A stretch of 64,000 nucleotides of DNA, taken from NCBI RefSeq assembly GCF_964340395.1, contig NC_135552.1, positions 14,041,194-14,105,193 of the forward strand, in the 5' to 3' direction. A program made the position numbers and the translations under genes. This DNA comes from Glandiceps talaboti (Eukaryota > Hemichordata > Enteropneusta > Spengelidae). Shown here in pieces: positions 11,386 to 26,279 of this stretch (the first letter of the stretch is position 1; each line of letters opens with the position of its first letter). The notes under the pieces were generated by a model. That model did no database searches. It saw only the letters and a list, made by a program, of their open reading frames with translations, and had not been told where the DNA came from.

Positions 11386-13094
11386 CAAAGTGGTTTTAGA
11401 AACTTCAAGCTAAAAGCCTGTATTGAACATCTATATGCTATCACTACCATTGTAAGAAATAGAAAAGCAAAGGGTTTACCCACCTTTGCAGCATTTGTTG
11501 AAATGAAAGAAAGCTTGTGATCGGGTAACTACAGATACGCTTTCCTTTAAACTAATTCAAAGTGGCATCAATAGGAAATTTTACAATGCTGTCAAGAGTT
11601 TGTATGAAAATCCAATCTGGAGTGTAAATATCAATGGTTCATTCTCACCATGGTTATCTACTAGTTCTGGTGTTAGACAATGATATGTTCTGTCCCCAAT
11701 CCTTTTTGCTGTGTATTTGAATGATCTTGCCATATAGAAATTAAGAATCTTCATCTTGGTATCCCAGTAGGTGACCAAGAAGTTAGTATTCTTTTATATG
11801 CTGATGATATTGCCATTTTAGCTGAACGCGAGGAAACCCCAAAAAGTATGGACTGTCTAGGAAATTGGTACAAAAGATGGCGTATGGTTATCAATCAAAA
11901 CAAAAAACTGATTGTTCATTTCAGAAATCAAAATACAGAGAGATCTAATTATAAGTACAGGTATGCAGGTCAAACCCTAAATACAGTCTCGAAGTACAAA
12001 TACCTTGGGGGTTATCCTGGTTGAATTTCTCAATTTTAAGATAATCTCTAACCTCTTATTCAATGCTGTAGGGAGGACCTTAGGGACAGCGATGTTAAAT
12101 TGTAAAATACACAGATTTAAATACTTTCGTTTATAATACTTATACCGCACTTTTTGATTCATGTGTTGTACCAATCCTGGACTACTGTGCTGATAATTGG
12201 GGTTTGGGTAATTCCAAAGAGGTACATAAATTTGCACCTACGTTAGCTTTGAATTGAGATATGGGATGGGACAGTTCAGACCTTCGCCGGAAAATTAATC
12301 TCATTAGATTTTTGAATAGGTTGCTGAATATGCCAGATTTCACGATCACAAAATCAGCGTTTCAGTGGGACTTCACCTTATTTCGTGAATCAAAAAAACT
12401 GGTGTTATGATGCGTTTAAGATTTTATTGAATTAGGGTTAGAACATAAATTCGCCAACTTGGAAATATAAACTACTGATGCAGCAACTGCATTCTTAAGA
12501 AATGTTCATGCCAACCAATGGGAATATCAGAAATAATTACAAAACCCTAGTTGAGAACATATGTTAGTTTCACAAAAAACTTACGGAAACGAAAGTTATT
12601 CATTAGGGTGGAATATCCCATGCAAAACGCTCTATAATGGATCAATTTAGACTGGACATACTCCTACTTAGAATAGAAACAGGCATATTTTGTGGACTTG
12701 AAGTTGAAGACAGGGAATGTGACTTCTGCCAAAATTCACCAGAGGATGAAGTGCACTTTATGCTTTATTGAAATTTATACAGGGATCTAAGGAAAGCATT
12801 ACTGGATAAAATAATAACTTTAAAGCCAAACTTTAGTCATATGAACATATACGATAAACTTCAACATTTAATGATAAAATTTCCCATTGGTACCGCAAAC
12901 CATTTACACCATCCGAGGCCTTTAACATTAGTAGGAACACCTTTATTTACAATGAAGACGTATGTGATATTTGTTTATTTATGTATTTAATTTGATATTC
13001 TTTGTGTCCTATAAGCCAGGGGGCTGGATGTGGGCTTTTTGTTTGTAAATTTTACTGTATAATTTGTTAATTCCAAATAGGACACCTTAATAAA
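11386..13094 (+). mobile_element. LINE remnant B: 5'-truncated reverse transcriptase
   Basis: A second, different non-LTR element starts abruptly inside its RT domain right after the tail of LINE A. It opens with EQSGFRNFK and later ENRK-like and KGLPTFAAF motifs (11386-11520). It continues through SGVRQ and VLSPILFAVYLNDL (about 11668-11730), YADDIAILAE (11796-11825) and a C-terminal region with DMGWDSSDLRRKINLIRFLNR-like sequence (12259-12320) and ECDFCQNSPEDEVHF (about 12717-12761). Several stops and shifts are present. It ends at a (CATAA)n tail. Confidence 0.8.
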
Positions 13095-13166
13095 CCATAA
13101 CATAACATAACATAACATAACATAACATAACATAACATAACATAACATAACATAACATAACATAAC
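13095..13166 (+). repeat. (CATAA)n microsatellite, 3' tail of LINE B
   Basis: About 14 tandem CATAA units directly follow the 3' end of LINE B (after AATAAACC). Simple-repeat tails of this kind are common in non-LTR elements primed by target-site reverse transcription. Confidence 0.9.
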
Positions 13167-13393
13167 CAAATGAAAATATCATTTAATAATAAGAAAATGT
13201 TCTGGTGAGGACCATGGAAATAATTCACTCGGAATTAATCTAGTCCATGAACTATGTGCGACACCTTAATATTCGTTTCTTTTGCATTTGAAGTTGTCTG
13301 AGTGAGTGTAAAATATAATGTCACATGAGTGAAACACCAAGGCAACATCATTTGTACTGTAAAACGCGTTACATAGGGCAGACAAGAAATCTG

Positions 13394-13770
13394 TAAGGCT
13401 ATTTTATGTTTTCTTTGTGATGGGCGTACACGCTTTAATATGTGGTCGTAAACGCCAGTTAAACGAGTGCTGAACTATGGTGCGCACTTGTTTCAAAATT
13501 GTTTATGTAGTTCTTATGTAGTTTGCAGCTGCCTTCTTTTGTGATGACGGTACACGCTCATGTGGTCGCAAACGCCAGTAAAATGAGTGCTGGACTACGG
13601 TGCGCACTTGTTTCATAATTAATTGTTTATGTAGTTCTTGATATTTCCTGAATAATATCCTGTGAACTTAGAATTTGTGTCAAATCCAAATTATATAATA
13701 TCTATGTACAGTGCTTTACTCAGCCATGATGATGCATACATGAGTGGACTGATAGACAACAAGTCATCGT
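13394..13770. repeat. Dispersed repeat family A
   Basis: This non-coding repeat contains a core (ATGTGGTCGCAAACGCCAGT, then AAAATGAGTGCTGGACTACG) that occurs twice here, near 13440 and 13560, and again at 20146-20290, 41641-41880 and 45470-45610. The segment after it, ending in CAAATCCAAATTATATAATAT, is shared by all members. No coding capacity is visible; it may be part of a larger non-autonomous element. Confidence 0.7.
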
Positions 13771-13795
13771 AAAAATAATACCACCAATGGCGTTG

Positions 13796-14855
13796 TAGCA
13801 CAACTGTGCAGTTTTAAAAAATGTTTATCCATATACTAGTCCATGCACAATAGGTGTTCATTTGCTGAATGACTATCCACTTGCCTATCCAACCATGTGC
13901 TATCTTTGCAACATACATGATAATTTGGCTGTTGCTATGGGCGTGGTCTTGTTGCTAGGCACATTTCTTGTTGCTAGGCACATTTGCATATATTTTTAAA
14001 TTTTTATTCATTTGTCTATTAATCCTCGTTATCTTCGCAATATATGTGATCATTTGGCTGTTGCTATGGGCGTGGTCTTGTTGCCAGGAAAATTTACATA
14101 TATTTTTAATGTTTTTTCAATTGTCTATTAACCCCTGTTGTCATCTTTGTGAAATACACGACCGTTTGGCTGTTGGTATGGGCGTGGTCATGTTTGCTCG
14201 GGATATTTGCATACATTTTTTGAAATGTTTACTCACTTGACTACCAGATGATGTTATTTGACCAAAATATACTGCCATTTAATTGTTGCTAAGGGCGTGG
14301 TCATGATTGCAAGGGCCAATTATGTCGAAATATTTTGAAGGAAATCTGCAGAATAACACTTCTAGAAACACCTCATCAAGTTTCAATTTGACCAAGTACT
14401 TTTTGAGATATAAATTTTTTGACCAAAATTCATTTTGACTCTTAATTTGCATATTACTGATGACATCATTATATGCTTAATATATCTTCATCTATACACC
14501 CACAGATGCATCCCTGTTAAAGTTCAGCCCAGTCTGCTGAGTAGTTTTGGAATTACAGGTTTTTGACCAAAAAGACATATTTTTAGCCCTAATTTGCATA
14601 TTACTACGGGAATCATCATGTCATGAACAAATCTTAATCAACTCACCCCAGAAAATGTTCCCACCAAATTTCATGCCAATCTGCTCAGTACTTTTGGAGT
14701 TTAAGTTTTTTGACCAAAAATAACATTTTTCGACCCCAAACCCACATCTCTAATGCAATCATTTTCATTTGAACAATTTCCCAACTAGGCACCAGAAGTA
14801 ACATGAGCACCAAATATCAAAGCAATCGGTTTAGCATTTTTTTTACTTTAAGTTG

Positions 14856-14913
<58 letters not shown>

Positions 14914-14995
14914 GACAGACAGACAAACAGTCAGACAGACACTTTGCCATGCCTATATCACTACTAGACTGAACCTTATCAGTTCAGTTGTACTA
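13796..14995 (-). repeat. Repeat family C element, inverted relative to 21176-22165
   Basis: The block consists of imperfect modules of roughly 110-140 bases. One half repeats GCTGTTGCTATGGGCGTGGT (13928, 14058, 14168, 14288). The other half repeats TTTGACCAAAA and AATTTGCATATTACT. Its reverse complement matches 21176-22165. Outer ends read TAGCACAACTG (13796-13806) and, on the opposite strand, TAGTACAACTG (14985-14995), an 11-base inverted repeat with one mismatch. A (CA)n tract and GACA repeats lie at 14861-14940. No transposase is seen. The block is missing from copy 2. Confidence 0.6.
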
Positions 14996-14997
14996 AA

Positions 14998-15625
14998 AAC
15001 ACATGCCCCCTCAAATACTTTACTTCTAAGTGATTGAATGGTTACATGATTGAAAGGAAAGCAGTAGCAACAAATAAATACTAAAATGTTACTGTGATAT
15101 GCAGGAAAAAGATGGATTTTGATAATTGACCCTGGGGTCAAAGTCAACCTGAAAAGGCAAGTACTCTAGAGAAAGATTACACCTAATAATATTGAGATAG
15201 ACACTTGAATTATGATGTCTCCAAGCATTAAAAATTTTGATGATTTATGCAGTAAATCATGATTGCTCATTTGGCCACCATTCAGGCAAAAGCACCAAAT
15301 GTAAAGCATGTGTTATATATCTCTCTCAACAAACTCCATAGGACATATACGCAATGTTATGGTTGATACATTCATATAGTATGAATTTTAAATTTGAAGC
15401 ATGCAGTCTTAAAATATAAAAAAACAGCTAATCACCGAAAATAATTAATTATGCAAATTACTCATTAAAACTGAATATAATGCCAACAGGCTTCACATGT
15501 TATGTGTGTTTATTATAGATGATGTTCGTTTACCAATACAAATGATGCGGAATTTAAAGTATGCATTCTTTAGATATGGCTTAATTACTGAAAATTATTA
15601 GTTATGCAAATTACTCAGGGTCAGG
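14998..15625. repeat. Dispersed repeat family D
   Basis: It starts at CTCAAATACTTTACTTCTA and is also found at 28598-28960, 41907-42508 and 53775-54130. Shared landmarks are GCAACAAATAAATACTA and a GGTCAAAGTCAA-like stretch. The distal part here contains two submodules ending in TTATGCAAATTACTCA (about 15440 and 15600), related to 8020-8060. No ORF is apparent. Confidence 0.6.
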
Positions 15626-15842
15626 GATTTGGAACCACACCAAATTTGTTCTTGTCCTTAGTCACATACTCGTATATAAGCCTGACCATTGTCCATACAT
15701 TGTATGTATGTATAGTGTCTGCTTACCTTGTAAATCTATTGAAAGTGTGTTAAGGTATCCTTTGTTATAATACAAATGACTTTTGATTGAACGTGATTTT
15801 TTTAAAAAACTTTTTTGAGTTGAGGACATGCTCTCTTCAATT

Positions 15843-15889
<47 letters not shown>

Positions 15890-16215
15890 GTGCCCCAGTT
15901 TAGACTCCTCTTTCAATATGGCTGCTTCTAGAAACGAACAACAAATAAAGACAGTGATATCAGGCAACAGACTTGAACAAGTAAAGGCGGACGTAAATAT
16001 AATTGAGACATTGTGAAAGGTTAGTGAAAGGTTAGGGCGGGACGGGCGATCACTACTTTCTAGATTTTAGTTTTCCGTTGCTTGTAGTGCCAGTGGCAAG
16101 ACCAAAGCAAAAAGAAGTGTTAGGTGTATATTACAGTCTTCATGACCATCACATAACTTGGCATGACAAATAAATAAGTGTTGGTGTCACCATAAACGAT
16201 GCTGAGACGTGACGC
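15626..16215. other. Spacer with (AT)n tract
   Basis: This is non-coding. It contains a perfect (AT)n microsatellite at 15847-15886. It is absent from copy 2 as part of the 15490-17190 difference. Confidence 0.6.
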
Positions 16216-16849
16216 AGTTGTCAAATTCCAATATTCTGGTGACTTGTTGTGAATGGTGGAATTATCAGAAAATGTAAGTCGTAATTCATGTATTAAACTT
16301 ACCTCTGAATGATTTCCGTATACAGTATTCTATGTTACATAAAATAACAGATATAGTCCTTTCAAAACTAACTAAAAAAAGAGGGAAAGACGTCGAAGTA
16401 CTTGTAGTTTTACTGAACGATTGCGTGACTTATCAATGAGCGACAGTGTTACCTTTGACCCTATCTGTTGTTGCATTGGTTTTCCACTGATTATCATATA
16501 CTATATGACGTCACAGGCCAAAGTTTAAAGCACATACCACAGTCAGTCGCTAGGGAACCAGAACCAGAACCGAAGTACTCCCACGCTTTGACACATAATT
16601 AACTGAGTATACAAAAGACGTTTAATAAGAGAACATATGGTTATGTTTATTCATTAATTTCATTTCTCTTAACATTTATATTCACACTTATGACTTACAA
16701 ACTCGATATTAAGGATTGGACGGGGCGACTCCAATATATTCGTATTGTGATAGACATTTACAACTTCTTTTGATTACTACTGTCAGAAATCTGAATGATT
16801 CCTTGGTTTAACTTCGCGGAAAAGACATTGCATTTGAAATAAGACTTCT

Positions 16850-16901
<52 letters not shown>

Positions 16902-17008
16902 CACACATAAATATAATAAAGTTGGTTTTTAGCATAACTGAAGTGAGAATGTGTGTGTGTGTGTGTGTGTGTGTGTGTCAGAAGTCTTATCTCAAATGCA
17001 ATGTCGTT
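16216..17008. repeat. Dispersed repeat family B with inverted CA/TG arms
   Basis: The block from CAAATTCCAATATTCTGGTG to the CA repeat is closely repeated at 20471-21175 and 45762-46515. Its right end forms a large inverted repeat. GACATTGCATTTGA, AAGACTTCTGA and (CA)n (16828-16898) face (TG)n, TCAGAAGTCTTAT and TCAAATGCAATGTC (16951-17006), with about 50 bases between the arms. It is non-coding. The other members lack the right-hand arm in this form. Confidence 0.7.
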
Positions 17009-18600
17009 AGCTTTTAGCGACTTTTAGTGACTGATTAATTAGTATTTCTCTCGGGAACAACTTATGGCACTCAAAAATTAGTACTGTTGCAGAGAACGGA
17101 TCAAAGGTCATGACAGATGGAAAGTTTTGTTCACTGACCATCAGGGCCGGCCGTAGCCTGACCAAAATGCCAAGGGGAGGGGGGGGGGGGCAGAACTTTT
17201 TCTTGGTGCGACCATGCATGAGAAAGGTAGCAAATTTACATAAATTTGTAAACAATGTACATAATATATATTTTATCACACGTATGGCCAGAAAAAGTAA
17301 AAAAGCTGGTCAATGGGCAATCTAACCCATCACATCGGGGAGGTAGGTTGATTTCATTTTTTCACAATGCTTGACAAGGATAAAAACCAACCATATATAA
17401 TGATAGCCAAATATTTGAGGTCGAGTTTCGATGCTTGATACTGTCTCTTGATACTATCTCTTGCAATTTGTCTGCATAGCTACAGTTAGGAAATGTACAC
17501 AACTTTTACGGTTAAACAAATGTTGTTGCTCCTCTCACCCTCTCTTCTTAAAAAATGTTAAGCCCCGCGAAATGAAACTCAAGCATTACTTTAGCCACCC
17601 CTACTGTCACCTACACTACAACAGAGATATAAAATTATATGGTACAATGATGCATTAAAATAATAGTGATAGCCAACTATAATAACAGTTCAAACGAGAT
17701 TACTTTACAAAGGATGTGGATTTCGCATGCATAAGGAGATGTCTCTAATTAGCTCTAACCTATACAGGGAGCTACTTAGCCAGCCACCTTCCATCTCAAA
17801 TAAGTAACACAATAAAATAATCATTTTCTTTACCCAACTCCCAAAACTTTTATGGCTCTCCTTTATGTCGGAATCCAACTCAGTGGATTCTCCTGTCATT
17901 ATCATTATAATGGAAATCGAAGTTTGGATTTTGATATCGAAGGTACAGCTCTGTTTACAAATTCAGGGCCATTCTTTCCATAGCAAATGGTGGCTTCAAA
18001 ATGAATTGCGGAATAACGCTAGTGTCAGTGCACGTGCAGTGACATTACTATATCAAACAACATTTCAACCAAAGACAACGTCGAACACAATTGAAAGTGG
18101 ATCTTCAACTGTGTACCTAGTTTAATAGTTTTTCACGGCCACCAAATATTCAAAAAAGAGATCTGCCGTTTTATCAGGAAATGTTTTAATATAAGGAACA
18201 AGATGTAAATGAGATCGAGCGCATCTTCAAAGTCACTGCATGCAGCAGGCGACCTCACGTTGAACGACTTTTTCCGTCTTTTTTTTTGTTGAGTTTCACT
18301 CTCTGACATTATTGCGACTTGCTATCTTCAAATGAAGGAGACTTTCAAGACTACTGTTAGTGTTACTCGCGGAAAATGCACAGTGCATGTGCGCACTTCT
18401 TGTGTACTTTCCCACACAAAGAATTTTTAATTTGCTACACTGCAAAAAGTTACAATTTTTAACTGGACACATTTGTATTCAAAGTTTAAGCCGGCGTACA
18501 ATAGAGATGTACGATACATATTAGCAAGTTAAGGAGTCGGTGTACAGTCACTTTTGACTTCAGTTGCCCCTCCCCCTCCCTGCCCCCCCCCCCCCTCCCC
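17009..18600. other. Spacer, no gene recognised
   Basis: A G run lies at 17174-17190 and a C-rich tract at 18565-18602. Short plus-strand frames (17461-17658, 17865-18125) are preserved in copy 2, but the sequence is near-identical there, so preservation does not indicate selection. Copy 2 resumes matching at 17191. Confidence 0.5.
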
Positions 18601-18620
18601 CGCAGGCTACGGTACTGAAC

Positions 18621-19204
18621 ATGGCAAGCAAAAGTCCGACAGACTTTGAGTCATAGAAGAATTGAATTCGAGTTCAACGGACTACGAGGCAAGTGGACCT
18701 CTAGCAGAGTCACAAGAAAAAGCAGCATCAACCCAAACGGAAAACAAAATGGAATTCACGCAAGGCAACAGTTCTGTCACAGAAAACAACATGCAAACGC
18801 AGATGGACATGTTAGCACAACAAAATTCACAGAAAGACAAAAGAGGAAATCAGTTGGGACTTGACAAGTCAAAACAGCAGGCCTCATCATCCTACAACAC
18901 TATAAAACGTTTAAAAGATCTGAGAAAAGACGGACGGCTACAGGACTTCGATGTGGAAGAGAACAGTCATTTTTTATCAAACAATTTTGATGCTGGTAGT
19001 AGCATTATTGAGTTGGTTCATGACAGTGCAACCGTTAGACTCGGTAGTACTGGTACCTTTCCATCTAGTCTAGAGGAGATCGCCGTCAAACCAGGTCAGC
19101 TTCAACTTCCAGGTGAAATCACGAACCTTCTACCGAAAATTCTTGCTGGAGAATTCGCCAACATAAATTCTTCAATCAAAATTGAAAACCTTCTTTATTT
19201 GTAA
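18621..19204 (+). CDS. Uncharacterised Ser/Gln-rich ORF, probable exon or relic (copy 1)
   Basis: An ATG at 18621, just after a C-rich tract, opens an 11-codon frame (MASKSPTDFES) that stops at TAG 18654-18656. A different frame then stays open from about 18650 to 19204 and reads IEELNSSSTDYEASG and onward, so the two join only with a shift or a splice. The long frame is hydrophilic, rich in Ser, Gln and Lys, with a basic stretch (TIKRLKDLRKDGRLQDF) in the middle and a more hydrophobic C-terminus. It has no Met until codon 30. Copy 2 has one extra base near the GAGATCG site and a different C-terminus, suggesting coding ends by about 19080. I do not recognise a family. Confidence 0.3.
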
Positions 19205-20145
19205 AAATATAAATCTTTTGATAATAAGGGCGAGTTTGCTGCCAGAACGCATGCATTTAATATTCGTATTACATGTAACATATTATCACAACTTACAATG
19301 CAAATGAGAAAAGTCAATGTTGTTACTGTGTTGCAATGTTGGGCAGCGTACTCAGTGGTTGGGTCAATTTTTCCCCAATTTTCCGACATTGATTGGCTTT
19401 GTTCTAGACCGTCGACCGTTCAAAGTATTCAGGTTACTTGTATTAAAAGGTACGTATATCGAAATATGTATAGATAATTAGTTTCTGTCCAGATCTGATT
19501 TTTATATTTCGAGAAAACAAACGAATTTGAGAGCTATGGAAATTAATTAAATTATTTTCTAAAGCGCCTTTTCTATTCATTAATATTCAAAAGCGCTGTA
19601 CATACAATAGATTTAAAAGCATGGTAAAACAATCAAACAAATAGAGCTAAAATACAGCTAAAATTCACCTCATTGTGGCGTGCATCGCGAAATTGTTGAA
19701 CTGATTGTTACATAAAGGTTTAAATCTAGTTGTTAAATACTGTTACAGTGCTGAGAGAAAAGACGTTACACCATGTACTGTTGTACACAGCCTTTTTGGA
19801 AACAGTGCCACTGCATGCGCAACCGTCTCATTTGAGATGGCGATGGCACACATCATACATGCGCGTAATTGAGGACGTGGCAGCTGGTGATTTGGTATTG
19901 ACACCAATTGATAGGGTTGCAATAGTTTTTACAGTTTTTTAAATTTAGAAATAGTTTTATGTTTTTGGGGATCATAAAAAAATTCTAAGGCTAAATTGAC
20001 GTTTTTGCGTACAGTTGTCTATTTATTCCGATATTGTACGTGATTGAAGCATTTACAGTATATCAACAATGGAGGCCAAAGATCATATTAACTGATCCGT
20101 GAAAATTCATTTAAGCTTACGAGAGGCATTCAGTTTGCAGCTGGC
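19205..20145. other. Spacer, no gene recognised
   Basis: The spacer is AT-rich. A short AAGCGCC/AAGCGCTGTACAT motif near 19562-19603 resembles the 3' ends of dispersed short repeats such as the one at 22166-22330. Nothing else is supported. Confidence 0.5.
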
Positions 20146-20470
<325 letters not shown>

Positions 20471-21175
20471 TGTGCCAAATTCCAATATTCTGGTGACTTG
20501 TTGTGAATGGTGGAATTATTAGAAAATGTAAGTCGTAATTCATGTATTAAACTTACCTCTGAATGATTTCCGTATACAGTTTTCTATGTTACATAAAATA
20601 ACAGATATAGTCCTTTCAAAACTAACTAGAAAAAGAGGGAAAGGCGTCGAAGTACTTGTAGTTTTACTGAACGATTGCGTGACTTATCAAAATAACAAAT
20701 GAGCGACAGTGTTACCTGTTGACCCAATCTATGTTGCATCGGTTTTCTACTGATTAGCATATACTATGACGTCACAGGCCAAAGTTTAAAGCACATACCA
20801 CAGTCAGTCGCAAGGGAACCAGAACCAGTACCGAAGTACTCCCACGCTTTGACACATAATTAACTGAGTATACAAAAGACGTTTAATAAGAGAACATATG
20901 GTTATATATGTTTATTCATTAATTTCATTTCTCTGAAGGTTGCACATTTATATTCACACTTATGACTTACAAACCCGATACTAGGGATTGGACGGGGCGA
21001 CTCCAATATATTCGTATTGTGATAAGCATTTACAACTTCTTTTGATTACTACTATCAGAAATCTGAATGTTTCCTTGATTTAACTTCGCGGAAAAGACAT
21101 TGCATTTATATTTGAGATAAGACTTCTGAAACACAGACACAGACACACATATATATAAATATAATATTGGGTTTT
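20471..21175. repeat. Dispersed repeat family B (second member, copy 1)
   Basis: It closely matches 16216-16860, including TTACATAAAATAACAGATAT, GACGTCACAGGCCAAAGTTT and CTCCCACGCTTTGACACATA. It leads into a family C element on its right. No ORF is present. Confidence 0.75.
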
Positions 21176-22165
21176 AGCACAACTGAACTGAGAATGAGTG
21201 TGTGCGTGTGTGTGTGCGTGTGTGTGCGCGTGTGTGCGTAAACGACAGTCACTTAAAGTCAAAAACCGCCAGACCAATTGCCTTGGTATTTCGTGGGGAC
21301 AGGGCGTGTTGATGGGAAATTGTACATATGAAAAAGTGCGTTTTGGGCAAAAAATGTGATTTTTGGTAAAAAAACTTAAACTCCTAAACTACTGGGCAGA
21401 TTGGCCTGAAATGTGATGGGAGGATTTTTAGGGGTGTTTAGTTTAAGAATTGTTCATGACCTGATGATCCCATCGGTGATATAAAAATTAGGGATAAAAT
21501 ATGTCTTTTTGTTCAAAGTCTACAAAATTACTGAGCAGATTGGGCTGAGATTTGGTGGGAACGTTTTAAGGGGTGTTTGGATTAAGGTGCATTCTTGATA
21601 TGATAGTCTCATCAGTGATATGCAAATTAGGGCTAAAATGTGTCATTTTGGTCAAAAATCTGTAATTCAAAACTACTAGAATTTAATGGGGATGCCTATA
21701 GGGATGTGTACATGAAAATGTAGTCACAATATGATAATCAATATGCCGCAATATGCAAATTAGGCCTACATTTTTGTCAAAAACTTGTATCTTGAAAACT
21801 ACATGGTGAATGGGACTGAAACTTGTTAGAGATGTTTCTGGATTTCTATAGGTGTTATCTGCAATTTTTGTTTTTAAACATTTTGGCACAACTTGCCCTA
21901 GCAACCATGGCTACCCCCTTAGCAACAGTGAAGTGATAATGCATATTACAGGGATAAGGAGATAGGTAGGTAAGTGAATAAAGAATCAATAAATGTATGT
22001 TAATATGCCTAGCTACAAGACCACGCCCACAGCAACATCCACGTGATGGTTTATATTGCAAAGATGAAACTGGGAAGGGTAGGCCACTGAATAAAGTTTA
22101 CGAAAATGTATGCAAATATGCCTAGCAACAAGACCACTCCCATAGCAACAGCCAAATACACTTGT
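21176..22165 (+). repeat. Repeat family C element
   Basis: It begins TTAGCACAACTGAACTGAG, followed by a short TG-rich tract. Four to five imperfect modules follow, with recurring GATATGCAAATTAGG, TTTTTGGTCAAAAA and AAACTACTGAGCAGATTGG-like pieces. The end carries repeated CCTAGCAACAAGACCAC and CCCATAGCAACA motifs (21890-22160). The reverse complement of 13796-14995 matches it. No protein-coding frame is present. Its copy 2 equivalent is 46516-47480. Confidence 0.65.
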
Positions 22166-22330
22166 TCTACAATGCCATTGGTGCTATTGTTATATAGCGC
22201 TTTCCCACTTTGTGCTCAAAGCGTTATTACAATACCCCTGGGCACAGGTCTATAGCGGCACAATGGCCCTTTATACTTCCTGAACTCCCTTTGCAGCCTT
22301 TATAAGCGCATAGATTAAATCATTAATTGC
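22166..22330. repeat. Short dispersed repeat with TATAGCGCTTTC motif
   Basis: TATATAGCGCTTTCCCACTT followed by TGTGCTCAAAGCG is the reverse complement of a segment at 55305-55350. This kind of motif is common at the ends of short interspersed elements in many animals. The exact family cannot be named from here. Confidence 0.5.
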
Positions 22331-22639
22331 AACCTCTATCCTACCATGTCCCCAATTATACAGCTGGGTTGACTGAGGCACAGTCGTGGTTCAAATCTTG
22401 CCCAAGGACGTCAACGACACAGAAACAAATGGCAGCGATTCAAGCCGGCCTCTCTAACCACTCGCCCATCATGACTCCAGTGTATGATATATCTGTCAAT
22501 CTTGTACCTTAAAAAAGTTTCTTCTTCTAATTTTAGTTTAAAGCAATATTGAACCCCATGTACAATTTAGTTTTTGAAAATGGCGCTTACACGGGAAAAA
22601 AGCAAAATGAATTCGCATTAAGCAGTCTTTGATATGTAT

Positions 22640-25579
<2,940 letters not shown>

Positions 25580-25780
25580 GGTGCCTGTAAGATTATAGCA
25601 AATGAAACGAGAATGATAAATTATTCTGTATTTTGATGATACATTTATAGGGTATTTGAACGCAATACACCGTCAAAATGTCTTTCAAACAAGATACAAT
25701 ATGTGCATAGACAGTGATGAAGCGAAATCAATAAAATAAACAAAAACAATCAAACAAAAACAAATACATAAAATAATATA

Positions 25781-26271
25781 AAATGAATGAATGAATGAAT
25801 GAGTGAATGAATGAATGAATGAATAAACAAAAACATACATACATACATACATACATACATACATGCATACATACATACATACATACATACATACATACAT
25901 ACATACATGCATACATACATACATACATGCATGCATACATACATACATACATACATACATACATACTTGTATACATATACACACACACACACATACATAC
26001 ATACATACATACATACATACATACATACATACATACATACATACATACATGCATACATACATACATACATGCATACATACATACATACATACTTGTATAC
26101 ATACATACATACATACATACATACATACATACATACTTGTATACATATACATACATACATACATACATACATACATACATGCATACATACATACATACAT
26201 ACATACATACATACATACATACATACATACATACATACATACATACATACACACACACATACATACATGCG
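25781..26271. repeat. (GAAT)n and (ACAT)n microsatellites upstream of P450 copy 1
   Basis: A GAAT tract (25781-25825) is followed by about 440 bases of ACAT repeats (25832-26271), with scattered GCAT variants and short CA tracts. It lies 0.2-0.7 kb upstream of the P450 start codon. The copy 2 version has only about 140 bases. Confidence 0.97.
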
Positions 26272-26279
26272 GAATAGGC

